Below, in pieces: positions 25,634 to 33,855 of a stretch of DNA of 64,000 nt (positions within the stretch are counted from its first letter, which is position 1; each line of letters starts with the position of its first letter). The DNA comes from Paracoccus marcusii. Its GTDB lineage: Bacteria; Pseudomonadota; Alphaproteobacteria; Rhodobacterales; Rhodobacteraceae. The DNA lies in contig NZ_CP117466.1 in the NCBI RefSeq assembly GCF_028621715.1, positions 1,188,501 to 1,252,500 on the forward strand, read 5' to 3'. Below the pieces are notes generated by a model, which saw only the letters and a list, made by a program, of their open reading frames with translations, was not told the DNA's origin and ran no database searches. The translations under genes and the position numbers were made by a program.

Positions 25634-26710
25634 ATGATCTATCGTGAGGCCGGCGACTTCAAGACCAGCTACCGCGACGACAGCCAGACCTTTCCGATCC
25701 GTCTGGACCGCTGGGGCTATTACGCGATCCTGGCCGTGGCCTTCGGGATCATCCCCTTCGTCATCAACGACTATTGGGCCAATGCGGTCCTGGTGCCCTT
25801 CCTGATCTATGCCATCGCCGCCCTGGGGCTGAACGTGCTGACCGGCTATGCCGGCCAGGTCAGCCTGGGAACCGGCGGCTTCATGGCGGTGGGGGCCTAT
25901 GCGGTCTACAAGCTGATGACGGCATTCCCGGATGTCAGCATCGTCATCCACATCCTGCTGGCGGGCGGCATCACCGCCGGGGTGGGCGTCCTGTTCGGCC
26001 TGCCCAGCCTTCGGATCAAGGGCTTCTATCTGGCCGTCGCCACGCTGGCCGCGCAGTTCTTCCTGGTCTGGCTGTTCAACAAGGTGCCGTGGTTCTACAA
26101 CTATTCGGCCTCGGGCCAGATCACCGCGCCGACGCGCACTGTGTTCGATCAGGCGGTGACCGGCCCGGCCGCGACCGCGCCCGCGAAATACCTCATCTGC
26201 CTGGTCTTCGCCTTCGTGCTGGCGTGGGTCGCGCGCAACCTGACGCGCGGCAGCCTGGGGCGCAAGTGGATGGCCATCCGCGACATGGACATCGCGGCCG
26301 AGATCATCGGCGTGAATCCCCTGCGCGCGAAACTGTCGGCCTTCGCGGTCAGCAGCTTCTTCATCGGCATCGCGGGCGCGCTTCTGTTCGCGGTCTACCT
26401 GGGCGCGGCCGAGGTCGGCGAGGCCTTCGGCATCAACAAGAGCTTCCTGGTGCTGTTCATGATCATCATCGGCGGCCTGGGCAGCATCTTCGGCAGCTTT
26501 GCCGGCGCGGCCTTCCTGGTGCTGCTGCCGGTGCTACTCAAGAACTTCCTGGTCGGCAACATGGGCTGGCCCACCGACCTGGCCGCCCATATCGAGCTGA
26601 TGATCGTGGGCGCGCTGATCGTGACCTTCCTCATCGTCGAGCCGCACGGCCTGGCGCGCCTGTGGCGCCTGGCCAAGGACAAGCTGCGGCTGTGGCCGTT
26701 CCCGCATTAA
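25634..26710 (+). CDS. Liv-type ABC transporter permease (LivM-like)
   Basis: Second permease of the importer, 358 residues with about nine hydrophobic segments. A charged N-terminal tail (MIYREAGDFKTSYRDD) precedes the first segment. Family blocks are NVLTGYAGQVSLGTGGFMAVGAY, LPSLRIKGFYLAVATLAAQF and the coupling loop GRKWMAIRDMDIAAEIIGVN. The end, IVEPHGLARLWRLAKDK, is the usual LivM finish. The start at 25634 follows AAAGGAAC. The rest of the importer flanks it. Confidence 0.93.
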   Translation: MIYREAGDFKTSYRDDSQTFPIRLDRWGYYAILAVAFGIIPFVINDYWANAVLVPFLIYAIAALGLNVLTGYAGQVSLGTGGFMAVGAYAVYKLMTAFPDVSIVIHILLAGGITAGVGVLFGLPSLRIKGFYLAVATLAAQFFLVWLFNKVPWFYNYSASGQITAPTRTVFDQAVTGPAATAPAKYLICLVFAFVLAWVARNLTRGSLGRKWMAIRDMDIAAEIIGVNPLRAKLSAFAVSSFFIGIAGALLFAVYLGAAEVGEAFGINKSFLVLFMIIIGGLGSIFGSFAGAAFLVLLPVLLKNFLVGNMGWPTDLAAHIELMIVGALIVTFLIVEPHGLARLWRLAKDKLRLWPFPH

Positions 26711-26757
26711 CGTCAAGACCGGGCAACCGGCATCGCATCTCTGGGAGGAGACCCGCA

Positions 26758-28038
26758 ATGAAACTGACCCTTGCCGCCCTGGCCACCACGATGATGGTCG
26801 CAAGCCCCGCACTGGCGGACCTTATCGTGCCGAACATGTCCTATCGGACCGGCCCCTATGCCGCGAACGGCATCCCCTATGCCGACGGCTTTGCCGATTA
26901 CTTCACGCTGCTCAACGAACGCGACGGCGGCATCGGCGGCCAGCGCATCCAGGTCCCGGAATGCGAGACCGCCTACAACACCGAGAAGGGGGTCGAGTGC
27001 TATGAATCGCTGCGCACCCAGAACCCGCTGGTCCTGAATCCGCTGTCGACCGGCATCACCTATCAGCTGATCCCGCGGATCACCCAGGACGGCATCCCGC
27101 TCTACACGCCGGGCTATGGCCGCACCTCGGCCAAGGACGGCTCTGTCTTCGAATGGGTGTTCAACGCGCCGGCGAACTATTGGGACGGCGCCTCGGTCGC
27201 GGTCAAGCATATCCTGGACCAGGAGGGGGGCGACCTGTCCGGCAAGAAGATCGCGCTGGTCTATCACAACTCGGCCTATGGCAAGGAGCCGATCCGTACG
27301 CTGGAGGAGCTGTCCGAAAAGCACGGGTTCGAACTGAGCCTGCTGCCCGTGGACGCACCCGGCCAGGAGCAGAAGTCGCAATGGCTGCAGATCCGCCGCG
27401 ACCGGCCCGATTACGTGATCATGTATGCCTGGGGCGTGATGAACCAGGTCGCCATCCAGGAGGCCGTGAACATCCGCTTCCCGATGGACAAGTTCATCGG
27501 CATCTGGTGGTCGGGATCGGAGAACGACGTGCGCGCGGCGGGGGCCGGGGCCGAGGGCTACAAGGCGCTGACCTTCCACGGCGTCGGCCGCGATTATCCG
27601 CTGTACGAGGACCTGCAGACGCATGTCTATGACAAGGGTCTGGCGGCCGGTGCAGGCGATCAGGCGGGCAGCGTTCTCTATTCGCGCGGCGCCTATGCGG
27701 CGCTGGTGATCGCCGAGGCCATCGCCAAGGCGCAGGAGCTGGCCGGCACCCCCGAGATCACGCCCGCGCAGATGCGCGACGGCTTCGAGGCGCTGGACAT
27801 CACCGCCGAACGCATGGCCGAGCTTGGCCTGCCCGATTTCGGCGCGCCCATCGCGCTGTCCTGTCAGAACCACGGTGGCGACGGCCTGGCCCGCGTGCAG
27901 CAGTGGAACGCCGCCGAGGGGACGTGGTCGCTGATCACCGACTTCATCGAGCCGGATGCCGAGATCCTGGACCCGCTGATCAAGGAAGACAGCGCCGCCT
28001 ATGCCGCCGAGGCGGGCCTGACCGCGCGCTGCAACTGA
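26758..28038 (+). CDS. Periplasmic substrate-binding protein of the Liv-type importer
   Basis: Captures the ligand in the periplasm and presents it to the permeases. The protein has 426 residues, longer than typical leucine-binding LivK (about 370). Residues 1-20 are a signal peptide ending ASPALA. The mature protein starts DLIVPNMSYRTG and has the two-lobed type-1 fold: GFADYFTLLNERDGGIGGQ and, in lobe two, KIALVYHNSAYGKEPIRTLEEL. Cys pairs (ECETAYNTEKGVEC; SCQNH with C-terminal RCN) suit periplasmic disulfides. GGGAGGAG precedes the ATG. The ligand is unknown; the flanking synthetase and PaaK-like genes point to a carboxylic acid rather than an amino acid. Confidence 0.92.
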   Translation: MKLTLAALATTMMVASPALADLIVPNMSYRTGPYAANGIPYADGFADYFTLLNERDGGIGGQRIQVPECETAYNTEKGVECYESLRTQNPLVLNPLSTGITYQLIPRITQDGIPLYTPGYGRTSAKDGSVFEWVFNAPANYWDGASVAVKHILDQEGGDLSGKKIALVYHNSAYGKEPIRTLEELSEKHGFELSLLPVDAPGQEQKSQWLQIRRDRPDYVIMYAWGVMNQVAIQEAVNIRFPMDKFIGIWWSGSENDVRAAGAGAEGYKALTFHGVGRDYPLYEDLQTHVYDKGLAAGAGDQAGSVLYSRGAYAALVIAEAIAKAQELAGTPEITPAQMRDGFEALDITAERMAELGLPDFGAPIALSCQNHGGDGLARVQQWNAAEGTWSLITDFIEPDAEILDPLIKEDSAAYAAEAGLTARCN

Positions 28039-28045
28039 TCCACGA

Positions 28046-28070
28046 CCGGCGGCGGTCATTCCGCCGCCGG
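28046..28070 (+). other. Intercistronic hairpin after the binding-protein gene
   Basis: A perfect 10-bp stem (CCGGCGGCGG at 28046-28055, CCGCCGCCGG at 28061-28070) with loop TCATT and only TTCC after it. It lies 8 nt past the binding-protein stop. In other ABC operons such hairpins protect the upstream mRNA and reduce downstream expression, which raises binding protein over ATPase; that role is inferred here. Confidence 0.6.
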
Positions 28071-28093
28071 TTCCGCATCCAAGGGGGCTGCCC

Positions 28094-28915
28094 ATGTTCG
28101 ATACCCGGACCCAAGAGACGCTGCTGGACGTCAACAACATCGAGGTGATCTACAACCACGTCATCCTGGTCCTGAAGGGTGTCAGCCTGACGGTCCCCAA
28201 GGGCGGCATCACCGCGCTGCTGGGGGGCAACGGGGCGGGCAAGACGACGACGCTCAAGGCGATCTCGAACCTGCTGGCCAGTGAGCGCGGAGAGGTGACC
28301 AAGGGGTCGATCACCTATCAGGGCGACGACATCACCGCGCTGGACCCCGCCGCCCTGGTGCGGCGCGGCGTCATCCAGGTGATGGAGGGGCGCCACTGCT
28401 TCGAGCACCTGACGGTCGAGGAGAACCTGCTGACCGGCGCCTATACCCGCCGCGACGGGTCGGCCGCCATCAAGCGCGATCTGGAGATGGTCTATGACTA
28501 TTTCCCGCGCCTGCGCGAGCGGCGGAAGAGCCAGGCCGGATACACCTCGGGCGGCGAACAGCAGATGACCGCGATGGGTCGCGCGCTGATGTCGCGCCCG
28601 CAGATGATCCTCTTGGACGAGCCGTCGATGGGCCTGGCCCCGCAGCTGGTCGAGCAGATCTTCCAGATCGTCAAGGCCGTGAACGAGGGCGAGGGCGTCA
28701 CCTTCCTTCTGGCCGAGCAGAACACCAACGTCGCGCTGCGCTATGCGCATCAGGGCTACATCCTGGAGAACGGGCGCGTCGTGATGGAGGGCCCGGCCGC
28801 GCAGCTGCGCGAGAACCCGGACGTCAAGGAATTCTACCTGGGCATGTCGGACGAGGGGCGCAAGTCCTTCCGTGAGGTGCGCAGCTATCGCCGGCGCAAG
28901 CGCTGGCTGGCCTGA
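28094..28915 (+). CDS. Liv-type ABC transporter ATP-binding protein (LivF-like)
   Basis: Second ATPase of the importer, 273 residues, slightly longer than usual LivF because of a C-terminal basic tail (SYRRRKRWLA). Walker A GGNGAGKTT, the Q-loop in GVIQVMEGRHCF, signature TSGGEQQMTAMGRAL and Walker B MILLDEPSMGL are intact. The start at 28094 follows GGGGGCTG. It comes after the binding-protein hairpin and 10 nt before the PaaK-like gene. Confidence 0.93.
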   Translation: MFDTRTQETLLDVNNIEVIYNHVILVLKGVSLTVPKGGITALLGGNGAGKTTTLKAISNLLASERGEVTKGSITYQGDDITALDPAALVRRGVIQVMEGRHCFEHLTVEENLLTGAYTRRDGSAAIKRDLEMVYDYFPRLRERRKSQAGYTSGGEQQMTAMGRALMSRPQMILLDEPSMGLAPQLVEQIFQIVKAVNEGEGVTFLLAEQNTNVALRYAHQGYILENGRVVMEGPAAQLRENPDVKEFYLGMSDEGRKSFREVRSYRRRKRWLA

Positions 28916-28925
28916 GGGGGTCATC

Positions 28926-30140
28926 ATGGGATATTACGACGATCTGGAAACGCGCGACGAGGGTCAGCGCGCCGAGGCGCTGGCCCAGGCCCTGCCGCTG
29001 GCGCTGAGCCGCGCCAAGCTGGCCCCCGCGATGGCGCGCCTTCTGCGCGACGTGGAGCCGGAGGCGGTGACCGACCGCGCCGCGCTGGCCCGCCTGCCGG
29101 TGATCCGCAAGGCCGAGCTGTCCGAGGCGCAGCGCAAGCAGCCCCCCTTCGGCGGCTATACCACCCGCCCCGCCGCGCAGTTCGACCATATCTTTCAAAG
29201 CCCCGGCCCGATCTATGAACCCGGTCGGCGCGATGGCGACTGGTGGCGGCTTGGCCGCTTCCTGCATGCCGCGGGCGTGGGGCAGGGAGACATCGTCCAG
29301 AACTGCTTCGGCTATCACCTGACGCCTGCCGGGATGATGTTCGAATCGGGCGCGCGTGCCGTCGATGCGGCGGTCCTGCCCGCCGGCACCGGGCAGACAG
29401 AACTGCAGGTGCGCGCGGCTGTCGACATCGGCACGACCTGCTATGCCGGCACGCCCGATTTCCTCAAGGTGATCCTGGACCGTGCCGACGAGATGGGCGA
29501 GGTGCTGTCCTTCACCAAGGCCGTGGTGGGCGGCGGCGCGCTGTTCCCGTCGCTGCGCCAGATGTATGCCGACCGGGGGATCGTCACGCGGCAATGCTAT
29601 GCCACCGCCGATCTGGGTAACATCGCCTATGAGAGCGAGGCGATGGAGGGAATGATCGTGGACGAGGGTGTGATTGTCGAGATCGTGCGCCCCGGCACCG
29701 GCGATCCGGTTCCCGACGGCGAGGTCGGCGAAGTGCTGGTGACCACGCTGAACCCGGATTATCCGCTGGTTCGTTTCGCGACGGGTGACCTGTCTGCGGT
29801 CCTTGCAGGTACCAGTCCTTGTGGTCGCACCAACATGCGCATCAAGGGGTGGATGGGGCGCGCCGATCAGACGACAAAGATCAAGGGCATGTTCGTGCGC
29901 CCCGAACAGGTGGCAGCCCTGGTCGCGCGCCATGCGGACGTGTCCCGCGCCCGCGTGATCGCCGATCGTCGCGGAGAGATGGACGTGATGACCGTGCAAC
30001 TGGAAACCGCGGGTCAGGGGGGCGACTATGCCGCATCCGTCATGGACACGCTGAAGCTGCGTGGCGACATCGAACTGGTGGCACCGGGCAGCCTGCCCAA
30101 TGACGGCAAGGTCATCGAGGATCGCCGCAGCTATGAATAG
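28926..30140 (+). CDS. PaaK-like phenylacetate-CoA ligase family protein without canonical P-loop
   Basis: A 404-residue member of the phenylacetate-CoA ligase branch of adenylate-forming enzymes. Fold markers are RLPVIRKAELSEAQ, GMMFESGARAVDAAVLPAG, FTKAVVGGGALFPSLRQM, VRFATGDLSAVL, KGWMGRADQTTKIKGMFVRP (hinge) and the C-terminal GSLPNDGKVIEDRR with a lysine near the catalytic place. The SSGTTG-type phosphate loop is replaced by FQSPGPIYEPGR (about residue 91), so ATP use may be altered or lost. The start at 28926 follows GAGGGGG. Last gene of the importer operon; it may modify or bind the imported acid. Confidence 0.85.
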   Translation: MGYYDDLETRDEGQRAEALAQALPLALSRAKLAPAMARLLRDVEPEAVTDRAALARLPVIRKAELSEAQRKQPPFGGYTTRPAAQFDHIFQSPGPIYEPGRRDGDWWRLGRFLHAAGVGQGDIVQNCFGYHLTPAGMMFESGARAVDAAVLPAGTGQTELQVRAAVDIGTTCYAGTPDFLKVILDRADEMGEVLSFTKAVVGGGALFPSLRQMYADRGIVTRQCYATADLGNIAYESEAMEGMIVDEGVIVEIVRPGTGDPVPDGEVGEVLVTTLNPDYPLVRFATGDLSAVLAGTSPCGRTNMRIKGWMGRADQTTKIKGMFVRPEQVAALVARHADVSRARVIADRRGEMDVMTVQLETAGQGGDYAASVMDTLKLRGDIELVAPGSLPNDGKVIEDRRSYE

Positions 30141-30219
30141 GACGCATTTGATCCGTTAACTTGATCGAAACCTTTGACCCGGCGACAAGGATGCCTGACC
30201 GGAACGAAGGGTAGACATC

Positions 30220-30996
30220 ATGGCTGCGGGCAAGGGGCTGAACGGGCCGTCCATCATCATCAAGCGCGTCGAGGCGTCGTCCGACGGCGGCCACCACGGC
30301 GGCGCGTGGAAGGTCGCCTATGCGGATTTCGTGACCGCGATGATGGCGTTCTTCCTGCTGATGTGGCTGCTGAACGCCACCACCGAGGAGCAGAAGACCG
30401 GTCTGGCCGACTACTTCGCACCGACGGTGATCCAGACGCCGAACGCCACCATCAGCGGCGGCGGCGACGGGACCGAGGACGGCGTCCGTCACGCGGTCGA
30501 GGCGCCGCTGCCCGACAGCGACAGTGCAGGCGACTTCGAGGAGGTCGCTCGCGCCGTCCAGGACAGCCTGACCGGCACGGGCGCCGAATCGTCCCAGCTG
30601 ACCAACCTGCTGCAGCATGTCGTGACCCGCATGACCGACGAGGGGCTGGTGATCGAGCTGGGCGATCTGACCGACGCCCCCCTGTTCGTCGAGGACACCG
30701 CCCAGCCCCAGCCCGCCCTGTCCGAACTGATGGGAATCATCGCGCGGGTCATCCGGCATGTCAGGAACGACGTGGCGATCTCGGGCCATGTGCGCGCCTA
30801 TCCAGAAACCCTGGTCGCATCGCCGGTCTGGCCGCTGTCGGATGCCCGGGCGCATACGGTGCGCAACCTGCTGGAACAGCAGGGTTTCGACGGCAAGCGC
30901 GTGCAGCGGGTCAGCGGCTATGCGGACCGCAAGAACCGGCAGGGCAACCCGATGGACCCGCTGAACAACCGGATAGAGCTGATTTTACTTAGGTAG
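30220..30996 (+). CDS. motB: Flagellar motor stator protein MotB
   Basis: Stator subunit that anchors MotA to peptidoglycan and conducts protons. The protein has 258 residues. A basic N-terminus is followed by one membrane helix, AYADFVTAMMAFFLLMWLL (about 33-51), with the essential proton-binding Asp36. A periplasmic linker leads to an OmpA-like peptidoglycan-binding domain (about 130-258) with AISGHVRAYPE and DARAHTVRNLLEQQGF, RVSGYADR and NNRIELILLR. The start at 30220 is preceded by GAAGGGT. motA is not in the window. A CtrA-like half box (TTAAC, 30156-30160) lies upstream. Confidence 0.92.
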   Translation: MAAGKGLNGPSIIIKRVEASSDGGHHGGAWKVAYADFVTAMMAFFLLMWLLNATTEEQKTGLADYFAPTVIQTPNATISGGGDGTEDGVRHAVEAPLPDSDSAGDFEEVARAVQDSLTGTGAESSQLTNLLQHVVTRMTDEGLVIELGDLTDAPLFVEDTAQPQPALSELMGIIARVIRHVRNDVAISGHVRAYPETLVASPVWPLSDARAHTVRNLLEQQGFDGKRVQRVSGYADRKNRQGNPMDPLNNRIELILLR

Positions 30997-31005
30997 CCGT
31001 CGCGG

Positions 31006-31020
31006 TTAGCCTTATCTTAA
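31006..31020 (+). promoter_or_regulatory. CtrA-like box upstream of flgE
   Basis: TTAG at 31006-31009 and TTAA at 31017-31020 are separated by 7 nt, one base off the TTAA-N7-TTAA consensus bound by the cell-cycle and flagellar regulator CtrA. It lies 53 bp before flgE, in the 76-bp gap after motB. Read by eye. Confidence 0.45.
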
Positions 31021-31072
31021 GCGTTCACGGGCAGGGTGACGGACAAGACCGAAATCAGAAGGGTGTCTGTCC

Positions 31073-32371
31073 ATGTCCATCTCCTCTGCGATGAATGCCG
31101 GCGTGTCCGGCCTTGCCGCGAACTCGTCGCGGCTGGGAACCATCTCGGACAATATCGCGAACGCATCGACCTTCGGGTACAAGCGCGTCGAGACCGACTT
31201 CAATGCGCTGGTCGTGGGGCAGGGGGCGGGCCTTTACACCGCAGGCGGCGTTCGCGCGTCGACGACGCGATCGGTGTCGCAGGACGGTGCGATCGTGACC
31301 ACCTCGAATGCGCTGGATCTTGCGATGACCGGGCGGGGCATGCTGCCCGTGACGACCCTGAACGATGCAACCGGTGGGGGGACGCCGTCGCTGATGATGA
31401 CGCGGACCGGTGCGTTCCGTCCCGATGCGGGCGGCTTGCTGCGCACCGAAAGCGGGCTGGTGCTGATGGGCTGGCCCACGGCCGCGGACGGCAGCATGCC
31501 GCTTGTCGCGCGCGACACGTCGGCCGCACTGCAGCCGATCCGCATCGAATCGAACCGCCCTGTCGGGGATCCGACGACGCAGGTGTCGCTTGGCGCCAAC
31601 CTGCCCGCGACAGAGACCCTGCCCACCGGCTCGGGCGACCCGCTGCCGCTGCGTGTCGAGTATTTCGGCAACCTGGGAACCTCGGAATCGCTGGACATCA
31701 CCTTCACGCCCGACACCAGCGATGCAACCGGCATGTCGAACACCTGGACGGTCAGCATCAGCGACAGTGCCAGTGATCCCGGGGCCAACCCGATCTCCAC
31801 CTTCCAGGTGACGTTCGACGACAGCCAGGGGGCGGGCGGCGCACTGCTGAACGTCGTCGGCGGCGGCTATGATCCGGCAACCGGGGCGATCCCGCTGACC
31901 GTCGGGGGTGGCAACATAGAGCTTTCCATCGGCGTGCCGGGCGGGGCCTCGGGCCTGAAGCAGCTGGCGGCCAGCTTCTCTCCGTCGAACGTGGTCAAGA
32001 ACGGCTCTCCGGTGGGGCAGCTGGTCGCGGTCGAGGTTGACCCGCAGGGCTATGTCAAGGCGACCTACGACACCGGTTTCGTCAAGGCGCTGTACAAGAT
32101 CCCCGTCATCGACGTCCCGAATCCCAACGGCCTGGTGGCGGTCGAGGGGCAGGCCTTCAAGACATCGCCCGATTCAGGCGGCTTCTTCCTGTGGGATGCG
32201 GGCGACGGGCCGACGGGCGCCATCGCCGGCTATGCGCGCGAGGCGTCGACCACCGACATTGCGCAGGAACTGACGCATCTGATCACCACGCAACGCGCCT
32301 ATTCGTCGAACGCCAAGATCATCCAGACGGTCGACGAGATGCTGCAGGAAACCACGAACATCAAGCGCTGA
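31073..32371 (+). CDS. flgE: Flagellar hook protein FlgE
   Basis: Builds the hook, the flexible joint of the flagellum. The protein has 432 residues. The N-terminal rod/hook motif is complete (SAMNAGVSGLAANSSRLGTISDNIANAST, residues about 5-33), and the C-terminal D0 helix ends TDIAQELTHLITTQRAYSSNAKIIQTVDEMLQETTNIKR-like sequence, the paired terminal helices of axial proteins. The middle is variable, as usual for hooks. The start at 31073 is close to the rod motif; the ribosome site is a weak GAAGG. It heads flgE-flgK-flgL-flgI. Confidence 0.94.
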   Translation: MSISSAMNAGVSGLAANSSRLGTISDNIANASTFGYKRVETDFNALVVGQGAGLYTAGGVRASTTRSVSQDGAIVTTSNALDLAMTGRGMLPVTTLNDATGGGTPSLMMTRTGAFRPDAGGLLRTESGLVLMGWPTAADGSMPLVARDTSAALQPIRIESNRPVGDPTTQVSLGANLPATETLPTGSGDPLPLRVEYFGNLGTSESLDITFTPDTSDATGMSNTWTVSISDSASDPGANPISTFQVTFDDSQGAGGALLNVVGGGYDPATGAIPLTVGGGNIELSIGVPGGASGLKQLAASFSPSNVVKNGSPVGQLVAVEVDPQGYVKATYDTGFVKALYKIPVIDVPNPNGLVAVEGQAFKTSPDSGGFFLWDAGDGPTGAIAGYAREASTTDIAQELTHLITTQRAYSSNAKIIQTVDEMLQETTNIKR

Positions 32372-32407
32372 TCCGTCCCGCAGGGGATCGGGTGAAGGAG
32401 GCCGGAC

Positions 32408-33853
32408 ATGAGCATTGCCAAGGCGATATCGAACGCGATGTCGGGGCTGACCGCCACCGCGCGCGGCACCGAGACGGTGGCGTCGAACATCGCCAACGTC
32501 ATGACGCCCGGTTATGCCCGGCGCGACATGGTGGTGTCCGCCCAACTGCACGGCGGGGGCGTGCGCATCGACGGCATCACTAGGATCGTCAATTCCAGCC
32601 TGCTCTCCGAATCGCGCCTGGCGGCCTCGTCCGTCGGTGACGGCGCCGCACGCGCGTCGTTTCACCGGTCGATGGAAAAGGTCATCGGTCTTCCCGGAGA
32701 GGCGCATTCCCTGTCGGGTGCGCTGACCGATTTCCAGGCCGCGCTCAGCAGTGCGGCGACGCGGCCCGATGACGAGATCCGCCTGTCGCAGGTCGTCAGC
32801 ACGGCCTCGGCGCTGGCGGACCGGCTGAACGCGGCGTCGACCGCGGTTCAGGGCGCGCGCAGCGCCGCGCAGCAGGGCATCGCGTCCGACGTGGCGACGG
32901 TGAACGCCTCGCTGGAGCGGGTGGCCTATCTGAATGCGCGCATCTCCGTCCTGGATTCCGACGGCAAGGATGCTACCCCGTTGATGGACGAACGCCAGCA
33001 GGTGATCGACCGCATCGCAAGCATCATTCCGATCCAGGAGGTCTCGCGCGACTCGGGCAAGGTCGCCCTGTTCAGCGCCGAGGGTGCGGTGCTGCTGGAT
33101 GGCAGCGTGCCGGCCCGGCTAGGATTTTCAGGCGCGGATCAGGTGACCGCGGGCCAGGTCGTTGGCGCACCCCTGGAACTGCTGACCCTGAACGGGACGC
33201 CGGTTACCGCGGCGCAGATGCGCCTGTTCGGCGGCGGGTCCTTGGCCGCCAACTTCCAGATTCGCGATCAGCTGGCCCCGCAGATGCAGTCGGAACTGGA
33301 CGACATGGCCTTTGACCTGCACCAGCGTTTGGTCGATCCCGCCGTCGATCCGTCCCTCGGGGCTGCCGATGCCGGGCTGTTCACCGACGGCGGTGCGCGC
33401 GCGACCGCAGCGACGGTCGTGGGCCTGTCCGGTCGGATCGCGCTGAATGCGACGGTCGATCCGGGACAGGGGGGCCAACTGTGGCGCCTGAGGTCGGGCC
33501 TGCAGGCGGCGAACGGCGAACCGACAGGCCAATCCGCGATCCTTTCGGCGCTGGTCCAGGCACTGGACGCCTCGCGCCCGGCGCAGGCGGGCAGCGGCTT
33601 CGAGGGGAACGGCACGTTGACCGCCCGGTTCGGGTCGGTCGAGTCGCGGGTGTCGACGCGGCGCGTCGAGGCCGAGGCCGACCTGACCATCCGCAGCAGC
33701 CGCCAGTCGACCATCGCCTCCAGCATGATGGCCGAGGGCGTGGACAGCGACGCCGAGATGCAACGCCTGCTGCAATACGAACAGTCCTATGCCGCCAATG
33801 CTCGCGTGCTGGTCGCCGTGGACGAGATGATCAACCAGATCCTGAGGATGTAG
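32408..33853 (+). CDS. flgK: Flagellar hook-associated protein FlgK (HAP1)
   Basis: First junction protein between hook and filament. The protein has 481 residues, within the family range. It opens MSIAKAISNAMSGLTATARGTETVASNIANVMTPGYARR-type sequence with the rod signature, and has VNASLERVAYLNARI and TPLMDERQQVIDRIASI, both typical of FlgK. It closes with DAEMQRLLQYEQSYAANARVLVAVDEMINQILRM, the C-terminal D0 helix. AAGGAGGCC precedes the ATG. It follows flgE by 36 nt and is joined closely to flgL. Confidence 0.94.
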   Translation: MSIAKAISNAMSGLTATARGTETVASNIANVMTPGYARRDMVVSAQLHGGGVRIDGITRIVNSSLLSESRLAASSVGDGAARASFHRSMEKVIGLPGEAHSLSGALTDFQAALSSAATRPDDEIRLSQVVSTASALADRLNAASTAVQGARSAAQQGIASDVATVNASLERVAYLNARISVLDSDGKDATPLMDERQQVIDRIASIIPIQEVSRDSGKVALFSAEGAVLLDGSVPARLGFSGADQVTAGQVVGAPLELLTLNGTPVTAAQMRLFGGGSLAANFQIRDQLAPQMQSELDDMAFDLHQRLVDPAVDPSLGAADAGLFTDGGARATAATVVGLSGRIALNATVDPGQGGQLWRLRSGLQAANGEPTGQSAILSALVQALDASRPAQAGSGFEGNGTLTARFGSVESRVSTRRVEAEADLTIRSSRQSTIASSMMAEGVDSDAEMQRLLQYEQSYAANARVLVAVDEMINQILRM

Positions 33854-33855
33854 CC

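Noticed and set aside
23716..28915. Calling the ABC system a branched-chain amino acid importer
   Set aside because: The fold is Liv-type, but the flanking acyl-CoA synthetase and PaaK-like genes and the long binding protein argue against an amino acid ligand.
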